DNA of 64,000 nucleotides from Spirosoma sp. SC4-14 (GCF_037201965.1 NZ_CP147518.1:6503001-6567000); one strand, 5' to 3'; shown: positions 18,277 through 27,795, counted from the first letter of the stretch. Made by a program: numbers and translations. Notes: generated by a model from the sequence alone, not told the origin.

Positions 18277-19350
18277 GTGGATTTACTGGAACTGGCACAC
18301 GACCCAATTAAGGCTGCCCACGCAGCCCGACTCGTGTATGTAACTGATAGCATGCCCGGCATAAGCCGTCGGCCAATGGGCGATCATTTCACGTATTTTG
18401 ACGCGAAAGGTAGTTTAATCGACGATCCGGAAACCTTAAGACGTATTCAGAAAATGGCTCTGCCGCCCGCCTGGGAAAACGTCTGGATTAGCCCCAAACC
18501 CAATGGACATTTGCAGGCAACAGGGATCGACACCAGGCAGCGAAAACAATATCGGTATCATGTCAAATGGAATGCGATTCGGAGCGAGACCAAATTTTTT
18601 CGGCTGGTCGCCTTTGGCAAAGCCCTTCCAAAGTTGCGCAAACGCCTGAGCAGCGACTTAAAACAACGCACCCTCAGTCGCGAAAAAGTTGTTGCAATTG
18701 CACTGAGCGTTATGGAACAAACGCTGATTCGAATTGGCAATGCGGCTTACGAAAAAGAATATGGTTCGTATGGACTTACAACGCTTAAAAACCGGCACGT
18801 GAAACTGGCAGGTAATGAGATCCGGTTCAGTTTCAAAGGTAAAAAAGGCATTTATCACGACATTGCCCTGCACGACCGACGACTCATCAGGCTGGTGAAG
18901 GCTTGCCGCGCTATTCCGGGAAAAGAGCTATTTCAATACCTCGATGAAAATGGAAACCGTCATTCCATCGACTCGGGCATGGTTAACGACTATCTCCACG
19001 AAACCATGGGCGACGATTTCTCGGCTAAAGATTTTCGGACCTGGGCCGGTACTGTCAATGCCCTTCGGCTTCTGATCGACCTGCAACCCTGCGAATCGGA
19101 AAAAGAGCGCAAACGAAATGTCAATACAGTGCTCGACGAAGTATCGACACGCCTGGGCAATACGCGCACGGTCTGCCGTAAGCACTACGTTCATCCGCAG
19201 ATTCTGGAAGCTTACGAATGCCAGGATTTAACTCCATACATAGAACACCGGAATCGCTTCCGGCAAACCAGCCCATACGGTCTCGATAGTGTTGAAAAAC
19301 TACTGCTAAAGTTCCTGACCGATCAGGCTGAAAAGGTGGTGAAGAAGTGA
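18277..19350 (+). CDS. DNA topoisomerase IB
   Basis: A 357-residue poxvirus-type topoisomerase IB that relaxes supercoils by nicking one strand through a 3'-phosphotyrosine. An N-terminal beta domain (about 1-110, with GDHFTYFDAKG and ATGIDTRQRKQYRYH) precedes the catalytic domain with IRIGNAAYEKEYGSYGLTTL, the FKGKKG Lys region, DFRTWAGT (Arg254) and the nucleophilic Tyr304 in RKHYVHPQIL. It starts at a GTG (18277); no upstream ATG is available in frame and the family start fits. Length is normal. It is 76 bp behind the membrane-protein gene and may share its transcript. Confidence 0.93.
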   Translation: MDLLELAHDPIKAAHAARLVYVTDSMPGISRRPMGDHFTYFDAKGSLIDDPETLRRIQKMALPPAWENVWISPKPNGHLQATGIDTRQRKQYRYHVKWNAIRSETKFFRLVAFGKALPKLRKRLSSDLKQRTLSREKVVAIALSVMEQTLIRIGNAAYEKEYGSYGLTTLKNRHVKLAGNEIRFSFKGKKGIYHDIALHDRRLIRLVKACRAIPGKELFQYLDENGNRHSIDSGMVNDYLHETMGDDFSAKDFRTWAGTVNALRLLIDLQPCESEKERKRNVNTVLDEVSTRLGNTRTVCRKHYVHPQILEAYECQDLTPYIEHRNRFRQTSPYGLDSVEKLLLKFLTDQAEKVVKK

Positions 19351-19393
19351 GGTTTGGAGGAGATAGCTTTTTACCCTTTTAGTGGCTGTTGGT

Positions 19394-19857
19394 TTAAATT
19401 CTAACACCACGAAGCGACACCACTTGTGTATAATACGTGTTTCCGCTCTTATTTGTAATTGTTCTGGAAAGGCTAATTTCTTTTTCGTTAATCAGGTAAA
19501 TACTCCCAGTTAAATCAGCATAAGGTACGGACCTATCAGCCACATAAATAGGACCATTTGTTTTGTGGCAGGCGAGGCCTGATAACGCATGTTCACTTCT
19601 CCATCGATTGATGTCTCATTGATCTGAATAGCTGTGCCAGTACCGAAAGTAGTAATTTGCAACTGACCTGAAACCTTTACTACTGACCGAATTTGGGGCG
19701 ATTGTAGATACCCCTCCGTTGCATCGCTATGAGTAATCGTGCCACTAAACTGGTATGATCCAACAAAATCAGTAGGTTTGATAGCAGGGTTAGGGCTCTC
19801 TTTTGTTTGGCACGCTATAAGCCCAGCTAGCAGAAATAGTGCAATAATTACTTTCAT
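19394..19857 (-). pseudogene. Small lipoprotein gene with an apparent frameshift
   Basis: The ATG at 19857 opens a lipoprotein signal (lipobox LIAC, Cys16) and a soluble beta-rich protein that runs in frame to about residue 100 (DGEVNMRYQASPATK) and then meets a stop at 19510 after a short, atypical hydrophobic tail. In the -1 frame a sensible polar continuation (GPIYVADRSVPYADLTG, SIYLINEKEISLSRTI) begins at the same place and ends at 19394. A one-base indel near 19555-19575 (A-rich run) explains this. It could be a real decayed gene or a sequencing error. No family recognised. Read as one frame, it would be about 154 residues. Confidence 0.6.
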
Positions 19858-20086
19858 AAAGTATCTGATCAGTAGTGTATTAATAAACATTAAGCCAAAT
19901 AAAGAAATTCTAATTAACAATAAAACATATTTAGTAGCATTATTTTTCAACCTAGCTATTGCTTGATTGCGTTTAATCGATAGTAGCAGGTTTTATGAGC
20001 TTCAGAGTATTATACTGGAAAGATATATTTCCGCCACATTCTCAATGACCAAAACTGTATCGCAGACGAGTAACCGATGCAGTATA

Positions 20087-20121
20087 AATCACAAATGCCG
20101 CCAATGGCGGCATTTGTGATT
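20087..20121. terminator. Perfect 16-bp hairpin downstream of the tolC-like gene
   Basis: AATCACAAATGCCGCC (20087-20102), three-base loop, exact complement (20106-20121). It lies 22 bp after the minus-strand stop at 20144. The tail after the stem is only weakly T-rich, so it could be a REP-type hairpin instead of a classical terminator. Confidence 0.65.
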
Positions 20122-20143
20122 CCGTATTAATGCTCAAACGTAT

Positions 20144-21532
20144 TTACAAACCTAGTTCCTGAGTGATGGTGCTGCTCAATCGGAGCAACTCAATTTCGGC
20201 GGCTTTGGCACTGTACTCGGCTTCGATCAGACGTGTTTGTGCATCGATGGCATTGCGCTGTACATCCCGAAATTCAACGAACGTCGAGTTTCCGATTCGG
20301 TAGCGGTCATACGCAATATCGACGTTCTCGTTCGCCAATTGATTGTTTTGCACTTCCAGATTCAACAACTGCAAACTATTCTGATATGCCTGAAACGTCT
20401 GATCAAGAGCCTGTTGCAATACTAACCGTTGACTGTTTTCCTGATTCTGGGCGATAATGGTATTAACACGAGCATTCTGAATCTGGCGTTTCAGGTTAAA
20501 GCCATTAAAAATGGGAATAGAGGCTGTAACCGTATACGCTAACCCTCCTGTGCGACCGGTTGCCACACCAAATCCACCCTGGTTATCCTGCATCTGATAG
20601 CTATAGCCTGCCTGAGCCGTTACCAGGGGCAGTTGCTGAGCTGTAGCCAGTTTCACGTTCAGATCAGCAATTGTTCGGCTCAGCACAGCCGAAGCCAATA
20701 ACGGGTTATTGGTCGCCATCGATTGCTGGAGCGATCCCAGTTCCAGCGAAGGGCGGGCAACAATGGTATCGCGAACGGCAAATTCGGTTAATGGATCGCG
20801 AACCAGCAGCGTATTCAACATTATTTTGGCATTGCGCAAAGCTTGTGCCTGCGAAAGCAGAGCGGCACTGTCGGTATTATAATCGACCTGAGCGCTCAGA
20901 AAATCGACTTTCGACCGCGTCCCAACTTCATAATTGGCCCGCGCCAGTTCAAGCCGTTCGCGCGAAATATCGAGTGCCTGACTAAACGCAATTAGTCGTT
21001 GCAATTGACGGACCACATCATAATAACCCGTGACAACACTGGCAACAGTAGCTTCGACATTAGCCCGTGTTGTTATAGACGCTATTTTCAGTAATTGCTG
21101 CAACTGATTATAGGTAGTTGAACGGGCATAGCCATTAAATACGGTATAGTTAAGCGTAGCATTCAGGTTTGTTGTCCGGTTAAAGATGCCATGACCTTCA
21201 CGCGGGGCTGTTGCTCCGCCAATGTAAGTCTGACGAAAGTTTTGCAAGCTCCCATTCGATGTTCCTCCGGCCGTAAAGGAAGGCAGATAACCTGCATTTC
21301 CTTTTGTGTAGTTATTGCGGGCAATTTCTTCCTGCGATCGATTGATTTGAACCTGATAGTTTTTGTTGACTGCCTGACTCACAGCCTGCGAAAGCGTCAG
21401 CACCTCACCGGGTTGCGGAATAGTTGCAATTGTGTAGGACCGCTGCAATGCACGCTGGATGGGGTTTTGAGGTTGTTGAGCGAAGGCCGGAACTGAGAGG
21501 CAGAGTAAAAGAATCCTGCTAAGGAGCTTCAT
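20144..21532 (-). CDS. TolC-family outer-membrane efflux protein
   Basis: A 462-residue protein with a signal peptide (cleavage near AFAQ), then two homologous OEP repeats. Each half has long helices that would form the periplasmic tunnel, with strand-forming segments of the barrel (SLQNFRQTYIGG region, SYQMQDNQGGFGVATG region). The start of the mature part (LTLSQAVSQAVNKNYQVQINR) and the terminal EAEYSAKAAEIELLRLSS are typical. It would work as the exit duct of a tripartite RND/ABC pump, but no pump or adaptor gene is adjacent, so the partner is encoded elsewhere. The next gene starts divergently 106 bp away. Confidence 0.9.
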   Translation of the reverse strand: MKLLSRILLLCLSVPAFAQQPQNPIQRALQRSYTIATIPQPGEVLTLSQAVSQAVNKNYQVQINRSQEEIARNNYTKGNAGYLPSFTAGGTSNGSLQNFRQTYIGGATAPREGHGIFNRTTNLNATLNYTVFNGYARSTTYNQLQQLLKIASITTRANVEATVASVVTGYYDVVRQLQRLIAFSQALDISRERLELARANYEVGTRSKVDFLSAQVDYNTDSAALLSQAQALRNAKIMLNTLLVRDPLTEFAVRDTIVARPSLELGSLQQSMATNNPLLASAVLSRTIADLNVKLATAQQLPLVTAQAGYSYQMQDNQGGFGVATGRTGGLAYTVTASIPIFNGFNLKRQIQNARVNTIIAQNQENSQRLVLQQALDQTFQAYQNSLQLLNLEVQNNQLANENVDIAYDRYRIGNSTFVEFRDVQRNAIDAQTRLIEAEYSAKAAEIELLRLSSTITQELGL

Positions 21533-21638
21533 TGATTTAAAGTTGACAACGACAATTAAGGCAAAAATACAAGAATCTATGATTAGCTGGTTGACTTATC
21601 AACTTTCTATTAATTTGCATTTTCCCAAACGATATTTT

Positions 21639-23267
21639 ATGAAACGCCCTCTTTTAGTAATTTTTACTCTGTTGGCACTAGCCGGGTGCACCTCAAAAAA
21701 AAAGGCAGATCTGCTCATCACAAACGCTCATATTTATACTGCTGATTCAAGCTTTTCGACCGCCGATGCTTTTGTTATTAAAGACGGTAAATTTCTGGCT
21801 GTTGGCTCCACAAAAGCCTTAACCGAACAGTATGATGCCGATAGCACCGCCGACCTCAAAGGCCTGCCGGTTTATCCGGGTTTCTACGACCCGCACGCCC
21901 ACTTTCTGGGGCTAGGTCAGGTGCTGGACCAGGCCGATCTGGTCGGTGCCGAATCGTACGATGAAGTACTCGAACGGCTGAAGGCCTTTTATCAGAAAAA
22001 TCCAAAAGTGCTATGGCTCACCGGGCGTGGCTGGGATCAGAATGACTGGCCGACAAAAACCTTCCCAACCAAAGAAAAACTGGATGCAGCATTTCCAAAC
22101 GTACCAGTAGCACTGATGCGGGTCGATGGTCATGCCTTACTGGTAAACTCGAAAGCCTTACGCCTGGCCCAAATAACAGCCGGATCGAAACTGGCGGGTG
22201 GCGAAGTTGTTCTTCAAAATGGGCAGCCAACGGGTGTATTGGTCGATAATGCGATGCAACTGATCCGGCGCGTACTTCCCCAGCCCAACAAGGCCGACAA
22301 AGCCCGGATGCTTCGAGCAGCCGAAAAAGTCTGCGTTTCATACGGCCTGACCACCATTTCCGACGCCGGTATCAGCCCCGACGAAATTAACCTCATCGAC
22401 AGCCTGCACAAAGCGGGCCAGCTAAAAATTCGGGATTATGCTATGATTAGCCTTGGCGAACCTAACCTGAACTACTTTCTGAAACGAGGCCCATTCCAGA
22501 CCGATCGCCTAACGGTTCGTTCATTTAAACTCTATGCCGATGGAGCATTAGGCTCACGGGGTGCCTGTCTGCGTCGCCCCTACAGCGACCGACCCGAAAC
22601 CGGCGGTTTTCTGCTCTTAAGCCCATCTGAGCTGGAACGCGTCAGCAAGCTACTATACAACTCTGAATTTCAAGCCAATACGCATTGTATAGGCGATTCG
22701 GCAAACCACCTGATGCTCGATCTCTATGGAAAGCTGCTGAAAGGACATAACGATCGTCGCTGGCGGATCGAGCACGCACAGGTTGTGTCGCCGGAGGATG
22801 TCCATAAGTTTGGCCAATATTCCATAATTCCATCTGTGCAACCGACCCATGCCACCTCCGATATGTACTGGGCTGGCGACCGCCTGGGGCCCATTCGGGT
22901 AAAGGGGGCGTATGCATTTAACGATCTGATGAAACAAAACAAGTTAATCGCTTTTGGCAGCGACTTTCCGGTAGAAGCCGTCAATCCGTTATTCGGATTC
23001 CATGCGGCCGTTGCCCGGCAGGATGCCAAAAACTATCCGGCAGGCGGCTATCAAATGGAAAATGCCGTCGACCGCAAATCGGCCTTGCTGGCCATGACAC
23101 GCTGGGCTGCTTATGCGTGTTTCGAAGACAATTTGAGAGGTTGCATTGCACCGGGGAAACAAGCCGATTTTGTTGTCCTTGATCGCGACATTATGACCGT
23201 TCCGAACCCTGAACTTCGCCAGACAAAAGTGAAGCAAACCTGGATCGGGGGCGAACGGGTTTACTAA
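21639..23267 (+). CDS. Amidohydrolase-3 family lipoprotein (YtcJ-like)
   Basis: A 542-residue exported metal hydrolase. It has an N-terminal lipobox (LAGC, Cys17), then the small beta domain (DLLITNAHIYTAD), the metal-binding HxH in FYDPHAHFLG (His86, His88), a long insertion of the amidohydrolase-3 subfamily (GRGWDQNDWP, VDGHALLVNSKAL), the SFKLYADGALGSRGA Lys/Asp segment, ANTHCIGDSAN, RIEHAQVV, and the final metal Asp in AFGSDFPVEAVNP. Family members hydrolyse amides such as cyclic imides or N-acyl compounds; the substrate cannot be read from the sequence. The ATG at 21639 was chosen for the lipoprotein signal. Confidence 0.9.
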   Translation: MKRPLLVIFTLLALAGCTSKKKADLLITNAHIYTADSSFSTADAFVIKDGKFLAVGSTKALTEQYDADSTADLKGLPVYPGFYDPHAHFLGLGQVLDQADLVGAESYDEVLERLKAFYQKNPKVLWLTGRGWDQNDWPTKTFPTKEKLDAAFPNVPVALMRVDGHALLVNSKALRLAQITAGSKLAGGEVVLQNGQPTGVLVDNAMQLIRRVLPQPNKADKARMLRAAEKVCVSYGLTTISDAGISPDEINLIDSLHKAGQLKIRDYAMISLGEPNLNYFLKRGPFQTDRLTVRSFKLYADGALGSRGACLRRPYSDRPETGGFLLLSPSELERVSKLLYNSEFQANTHCIGDSANHLMLDLYGKLLKGHNDRRWRIEHAQVVSPEDVHKFGQYSIIPSVQPTHATSDMYWAGDRLGPIRVKGAYAFNDLMKQNKLIAFGSDFPVEAVNPLFGFHAAVARQDAKNYPAGGYQMENAVDRKSALLAMTRWAAYACFEDNLRGCIAPGKQADFVVLDRDIMTVPNPELRQTKVKQTWIGGERVY

Positions 23268-23279
23268 GTATAATTCAAC

Positions 23280-23726
23280 ATGAGCCCAGATAAACCACAC
23301 GAGAAATTTTTTAAAGAAACTTTTTCGGGAACCGATATTGCAGGCGATTTCCTGCAGGCCTATTTACCAGAATCGGTTTGATCGGATGTCGATATGAATT
23401 CATTGCAATAGGAGGCTGATTCATATGTTTCCCTCAACAGGGCCAGTTCATTGACTACTCCTGAAGTAATTCGTATTTTCACTAACCTTTCAACACAAGC
23501 CGGAACAATAGCGATGTCAGCAGCACAAAAACTATTTAACGAAGGCATTGAACAGGGTATCGAACAGAACATTGAAAAAGGCATTCGGGGTATGTTGAAA
23601 CTGGGTATGAATGCTTCTACGATTGCGGCTGCCTTCGAAATGCCACAGGAACAAGTCGAATTATTGATTAAGAAAATAAAACGCGAAGCGCCTGTTCAGC
23701 GAGTTGCATTTTATACAACTCGCTGA
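23280..23726 (+). pseudogene. Rpn/YhgA-type PD-(D/E)XK nuclease remnant
   Basis: Two pieces of one family. 23280-23381 encodes MSPDKPHEKFFKETF followed by SGTDIAGDFLQAYLPESV and then a stop; this is the characteristic N-terminus of Rpn recombination-promoting nucleases. 23451-23726 encodes the typical C-terminus (NEGIEQGIEQNIEKGIRGML, then a small helical ASTIAAAFEMPQEQVELLIKK tail). The roughly 200-residue nuclease core is missing, so about 0.6 kb has been deleted and the frame is broken. The 3' end overlaps the convergent Gre-like gene by 16 bp. It is probably non-functional unless the C-terminal helix piece is made alone. Confidence 0.75.
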
Positions 23727-24172
23727 ATATCATATATCATTTTATTGAACATAAGCTGATCGCCCGCCAACCGACCGGCCAAAGCCACCCCAATCGGCGA
23801 TACTGGCGATACTGCAAATACCTCGGTTTTATTAACAGACAGTTTTCCGGCGCTGATACTGATAAAAAACACTCCCCGATTCGTCGTAACCAGGCTTCCT
23901 GGCTGAACTGTCGTGTACTCTTTTTCCGTATTAATGCGGTTTAACTCCTGCTCTAGCATCAGAGCGGCATCGAGTTGTTGGGCATAGCGATCCCGTTCGA
24001 TCTGGGCCATTGCCCGGCCCGTTTCATATTTATCGCCTGCGCTACTTTTCGACTCCGAGTTTGCTGACTCCTGAGCCGCTTCCATAGCCTGCCGGGAAGT
24101 TTCTATTCGTTGCTGAACGTAAGCTCTACATTGCTCCATCAGCTTGCCTTTGAGGTTCACCAGTTCAATCAA
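23711..24172 (-). CDS. GreA/GreB C-terminal-like family protein
   Basis: A 153-residue protein with an N-terminal coiled-coil helix pair (to about residue 80, containing SSAGDKYETGRAMAQIERDR) and a C-terminal FKBP-like beta fold (QPGSLVTTNRGVFFIS, AVSPVSPIGVALAGRLAGD). Coiled coil followed by this fold is the architecture of Gre factors, which bind the RNA polymerase secondary channel; this shorter group in Bacteroidota is often mislabelled 3-oxoacyl-ACP synthase. The start is probably the TTG at 24172, since close relatives begin MIELV; an ATG at 24139 would shorten it by 11 residues. It lies 30 bp after the GMC oxidoreductase gene on the same strand. Confidence 0.65.
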   Translation of the reverse strand: MIELVNLKGKLMEQCRAYVQQRIETSRQAMEAAQESANSESKSSAGDKYETGRAMAQIERDRYAQQLDAALMLEQELNRINTEKEYTTVQPGSLVTTNRGVFFISISAGKLSVNKTEVFAVSPVSPIGVALAGRLAGDQLMFNKMIYDIQRVV

Positions 24173-24202
24173 TCGTTAGGTAGAGTACTTGGGAACATGC
24201 CC

Positions 24203-25915
24203 CTACAGGTTTTTCTTTTTCATTTCGCTAACGGCATAGTTAGCTGCCCGTGCTGTCAGGGCCATAAACGTAATCGACGGATTTTGGGTGCCGGTTGAAG
24301 TCATAGCGGCCCCATCGGTCACAAATATATTTTTTACTGCATGAAGCTGGTTTTGTGCGTTAAGCATCGACGTTTTCGGATCGCGACCCATTCTTGCACC
24401 ACCCATTTCGTGAATATCCAGCCCCGGATTTCGATGATCGTCGTAAGGTCGGATGTTCTTACAACCCGATTTCTCCAACATCTCAGCGCCCTGCGCCAGA
24501 AAATCGTTCATCGATTTAAGGTCATTGTCGGTATAATCAATCGACGTGATAAGCTGCGGTATTCCGTAAGGGTCTTTCTTGTCGGTGCTTAACCGCACGT
24601 GATTGTCATAGCGTGGAATGGTTTCGCCCTGCATCATCATAAACACATGCCAGTTGCCGGGGCTACTGAGCTTGTCTTTAAATTCGGCTCCAAACCCATC
24701 CTCTCCCGCTCCGCGTTGCCAACCCGACCGAGCTGCACTGAATGCCACCATGTAACCGCGCAAAAAATCGGTTTCCTGTTTGCGGACATTTCGAAAATTA
24801 GGCATAAATGCCGTAGTGGGCCGTCGGCCGTAGTAATACCCATCGGCAAAACCCTCGTAGTCGGCAACGATATTACCACGGTAATTATGGAAAGCCACAT
24901 ACCGCCCCAACACACCGCTATCGTTACCCAAGCCATTCGGAAAACGTCGGGATGTCGAGTTGAGAAGAATCAAATTGGTGTTCAGACAAGCGGCATTGAC
25001 GAAAATAATGCGGGCATAATATTCTGTTGTTTGGTTGGTATGCGTATCCACAACGCGCACACCTGTAGCTTTGCCTTTCTGCTCATCATAGATGATGGAA
25101 TGCACCACCGAATCGGGACGTAAGGTCAGATTACCGGTTTTGGCCGCCCACGGAATCGTCGATGAATTACTGCTGAAATAACCGCCGTAGGGGCAACCGC
25201 GATAGCACAGATGCCGCGCCTGACACTGCGCCCGTCCCTGATCGTAATGAATCTGCTTTGGCGTGGTCAGGTGGGCACAACGACCGATAATGACGTGGCG
25301 ATCCTGATAAGCTTCGGCCACGCGCTTTTGAATATGTTTTTCAACGCAGTTCAGTGCCCAGGGTTTTAGAAACTCGCCATCGGGCAGTGTTTCCAGCCCG
25401 TCTTTGTTACCGCTTATGCCAACAAACTTTTCGACATAGCTATACCACGGAGCAATATCGTCGTACCGAATAGGCCAGTCGATAACTGCACCATCGCGGG
25501 CGTTGGCTTCAAAATCGAACCGGCTCCACCGCTGCGTCTGCCGTGCCCAGATGAGCGATTTGCCACCCACCTGGTAGCCCCTGATCCAATCAAACGGTTT
25601 TTCCTGCACATACGGATGTTCGGCATCTTTCACGAAAAACTGTTGCGTGGCTTCGTCGAGCGCGTAGCATTTGGTAGCAATCGGGTTTTCGTGGTCAAAT
25701 GCTTCGGGCATTCGGTTGCGGTGCTGAAACTCCCAGGGGTTCAGCGTAGCCGTTGGGTAATCGGTAATGTGACGTACGTCGCGCCCGCGTTCCAGAACAA
25801 GCGTTTTCAGTCCTTTTTCACACAACTCTTTAGCTGCCCAACCTCCGCTAATACCCGACCCAATCACAATTGCGTCGTAGGTTTGGGCCGCTTTGGCATC
25901 ACCAGTGATGTTCAT
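24203..25915 (-). CDS. GMC-family FAD-dependent oxidoreductase
   Basis: A 570-residue flavoprotein. Near the N-terminus is the dinucleotide-binding AIVIGSGISGGWAAKELCEKG and GGKSLIWARQTQR; the C-terminus has the GMC-C domain (DIHEMGGARMGRD, VTDGAAMTSTGTQNPSITFMALTAR) with the His/Asn active-site pair. A Cys-rich stretch near residue 235 (CQARHLCYRGCPYGGY) is typical of the sugar/alcohol dehydrogenase subgroup (gluconate 2-dehydrogenase or glucoside 3-dehydrogenase large subunit). No signal peptide is visible, and no small subunit or cytochrome gene is adjacent. Substrate not deducible. Divergent from the SDR pair. Confidence 0.88.
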   Translation of the reverse strand: MNITGDAKAAQTYDAIVIGSGISGGWAAKELCEKGLKTLVLERGRDVRHITDYPTATLNPWEFQHRNRMPEAFDHENPIATKCYALDEATQQFFVKDAEHPYVQEKPFDWIRGYQVGGKSLIWARQTQRWSRFDFEANARDGAVIDWPIRYDDIAPWYSYVEKFVGISGNKDGLETLPDGEFLKPWALNCVEKHIQKRVAEAYQDRHVIIGRCAHLTTPKQIHYDQGRAQCQARHLCYRGCPYGGYFSSNSSTIPWAAKTGNLTLRPDSVVHSIIYDEQKGKATGVRVVDTHTNQTTEYYARIIFVNAACLNTNLILLNSTSRRFPNGLGNDSGVLGRYVAFHNYRGNIVADYEGFADGYYYGRRPTTAFMPNFRNVRKQETDFLRGYMVAFSAARSGWQRGAGEDGFGAEFKDKLSSPGNWHVFMMMQGETIPRYDNHVRLSTDKKDPYGIPQLITSIDYTDNDLKSMNDFLAQGAEMLEKSGCKNIRPYDDHRNPGLDIHEMGGARMGRDPKTSMLNAQNQLHAVKNIFVTDGAAMTSTGTQNPSITFMALTARAANYAVSEMKKKNL

Positions 25916-26061
25916 TTAATAAGCCATTTTAGAATTGCGATATTAATAACAATTCGCCCATACCCCAAAAACCACTCAATATCCCACCGTTTTAATAGAT
26001 TTCTTCAAACAACCAGCGTTGCTTTGGGCTTAACACAAGAAAGTACAACCAAAACAACGTT

Positions 26062-26916
26062 ATGGAATCGAAAATCCCTCCTCAACACCAGGATGTGCAG
26101 CCAGGCATTCAGGCCGAACTGACTCCGCAACCGAAAATAATCCGATACAACTATCGGGGCAGTAACAAACTGAACGGTAAAGTAGCGCTTATTACAGGGG
26201 GCGACAGTGGCATTGGGCAGGCCGTAGCTGTTCATTTTGCCCGCGAAGGGGCCAATGTGGCTATCGTGTATACCGAGCGCGAAGAAGTTGATGCTCAAAA
26301 AACAAAGGAGCTTGTAGAAGCCGAAGGCCGACAGATTCTGCTACTCTCCGGCGATCTGAAAAAACCGGAATTCTGCGAGCAGGTGGTCGCAAAAACGGTG
26401 GAGACGTTCGGGAAACTCAACATAGTAGTCAACAACGCCGGACTTCAGCTTCAGCATAAAGTTTTCGAAGAAATGCAGGACGAAGATCTGGTCAGTACCT
26501 TCGAGACAAACATCTATTCGTTCTTTCGGGTAACAAAAGCTGCTCTGCCACATCTGCACGAAGGCGACAGCATTATCAATACAACCTCGGTTACGGCCTA
26601 TCAGGGACGTGCCGATTTGCCCGAATACTCGTCGACCAAAGGTGCTATTATGGCCTTCACGCGGGCTTTATCGACCAATCTGGCCAGAAAAAAAATCCGT
26701 GTTAATGGTGTAGCACCGGGACCCATCTGGACTCCGCTTAATCCGGCATCGGTTTCGGCCAAAGAAGTAGCCAGTTTTGGCAAGGATGTTCCCATGAAAC
26801 GCCCCGGTCAACCCAGCGAAGTAGCCCCAGCTTACGTCTATCTGGCATCCGACGACGCTTCCTACGTAACAGGTCAGGTTATTCACCCCAATGGTGGCAC
26901 AATCATAAACGCCTAG
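26062..26916 (+). CDS. SDR-family oxidoreductase (stress-type, YghA/GsiB-operon like), copy 1
   Basis: A 284-residue cytosolic short-chain dehydrogenase with an extra N-terminal stretch (DVQPGIQAELTPQP) characteristic of the general-stress YghA/YhdF/YhxC group. NAD(P)-binding GGDSGIGQAV (about residues 45-54), NNAG, the catalytic triad Ser (NTTSVTAY), Tyr (EYSSTKGAI) and Lys, and the PGPIWTPL motif are present. Substrate unknown, probably an aldehyde or ketone. The next gene, 15 bp on, is a close paralogue with the same N-terminal extension; the two are a tandem duplication and probably one transcript. Divergent from the GMC oxidoreductase gene. Confidence 0.92.
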   Translation: MESKIPPQHQDVQPGIQAELTPQPKIIRYNYRGSNKLNGKVALITGGDSGIGQAVAVHFAREGANVAIVYTEREEVDAQKTKELVEAEGRQILLLSGDLKKPEFCEQVVAKTVETFGKLNIVVNNAGLQLQHKVFEEMQDEDLVSTFETNIYSFFRVTKAALPHLHEGDSIINTTSVTAYQGRADLPEYSSTKGAIMAFTRALSTNLARKKIRVNGVAPGPIWTPLNPASVSAKEVASFGKDVPMKRPGQPSEVAPAYVYLASDDASYVTGQVIHPNGGTIINA

Positions 26917-26931
26917 CAATTAATAATTCCT

Positions 26932-27795
26932 ATGGTACAAATGGAAATGGAAACCCCGGCGCAGCAACAGGATGTTCAGCCGGGCATCGAAGCCGATATG
27001 ACCCCACAGCCAATCTACATCCGCGACGATTATCAGGGGTCGGGCAAATTAAATGAGAAAATAGCGCTCATTACCGGGGGCGATAGCGGTATTGGACGGG
27101 CAGTAGCCGTTCATTTTGCCCGCGAAGGAGCCGACGTAGCTATTATCTATCATCCCCGAGAGGAAGAAGATGCTCAGAAAACGAAAAGGTTAATCGAAAC
27201 CGAAGAACAACGCTGTCTGCTTATTGCAGGCGATCTGCGAAAACTATCATTTATCCGAGAAGCCGTTGGCCAGGTGATCAGCACGTTTAACCGGGTGAAT
27301 ATTCTGGTGAACAATGCAGCAGTGCAATATCCGCAGAAAGAACTTACCGACATCCGCGATGATGATATGGTAGCTACCTTCGAGACCAACATTCTGTCGA
27401 TGTTCAGGCTAACCAAAGAAGTGTTACCACATATGGGTGCATACGATAGCATCATCAATACAACATCGATTACGTCGTATCGTGGTAGCGAAAGTTTGCT
27501 GGATTATTCGTCAACCAAGGGAGCTATAACGGCCTTCACTCGATCGCTGTCGCAGCACTTGGTCGAGCGTACCATTCGGGTCAATGCTGTAGCACCGGGA
27601 CCCATCTGGACTCCGCTCATTGTGGCATCGTTCGATCCGGAAAAAGTGGAAAACTTCGGCAAGGATACACCGATGGAACGCGCCGGGCAACCGGCCGAAG
27701 TAGCCCCAGCCTATGTTTTTCTGGCTTCCGAAGACGCTTCGTACATAACCGGGCAGGTGATGCACGTAAACGGTGGCACGGTGATCAATTCATAA
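26932..27795 (+). CDS. SDR-family oxidoreductase, tandem copy 2
   Basis: A 287-residue paralogue of the gene just upstream, with GGDSGIGRAV, NNAAVQYP, the triad Ser/Tyr/Lys (NTTSITSY, LDYSSTKGAI) and PGPIWTPL. It has the same Gln-rich stress-type N-terminal extension (QQQDVQPGIEADMTPQP). Differences are spread over the protein, which points to an old rather than recent duplication. Start at ATG 26932. A strong hairpin (27816-27858) follows the stop and could end the two-gene transcript. Confidence 0.92.
   Translation: MVQMEMETPAQQQDVQPGIEADMTPQPIYIRDDYQGSGKLNEKIALITGGDSGIGRAVAVHFAREGADVAIIYHPREEEDAQKTKRLIETEEQRCLLIAGDLRKLSFIREAVGQVISTFNRVNILVNNAAVQYPQKELTDIRDDDMVATFETNILSMFRLTKEVLPHMGAYDSIINTTSITSYRGSESLLDYSSTKGAITAFTRSLSQHLVERTIRVNAVAPGPIWTPLIVASFDPEKVENFGKDTPMERAGQPAEVAPAYVFLASEDASYITGQVMHVNGGTVINS

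Noticed and set aside
23711..24172. 3-oxoacyl-ACP synthase as the product of the 153-residue gene
   Set aside because: There is no thiolase fold or Cys-His-His site; the coiled coil and C-terminal fold point to the Gre-like family instead.
24599..25123. 174-codon plus-strand frame within the GMC oxidoreductase gene
   Set aside because: Antisense to a conserved flavoprotein; composition is His/Cys/Ile-rich without any motif.
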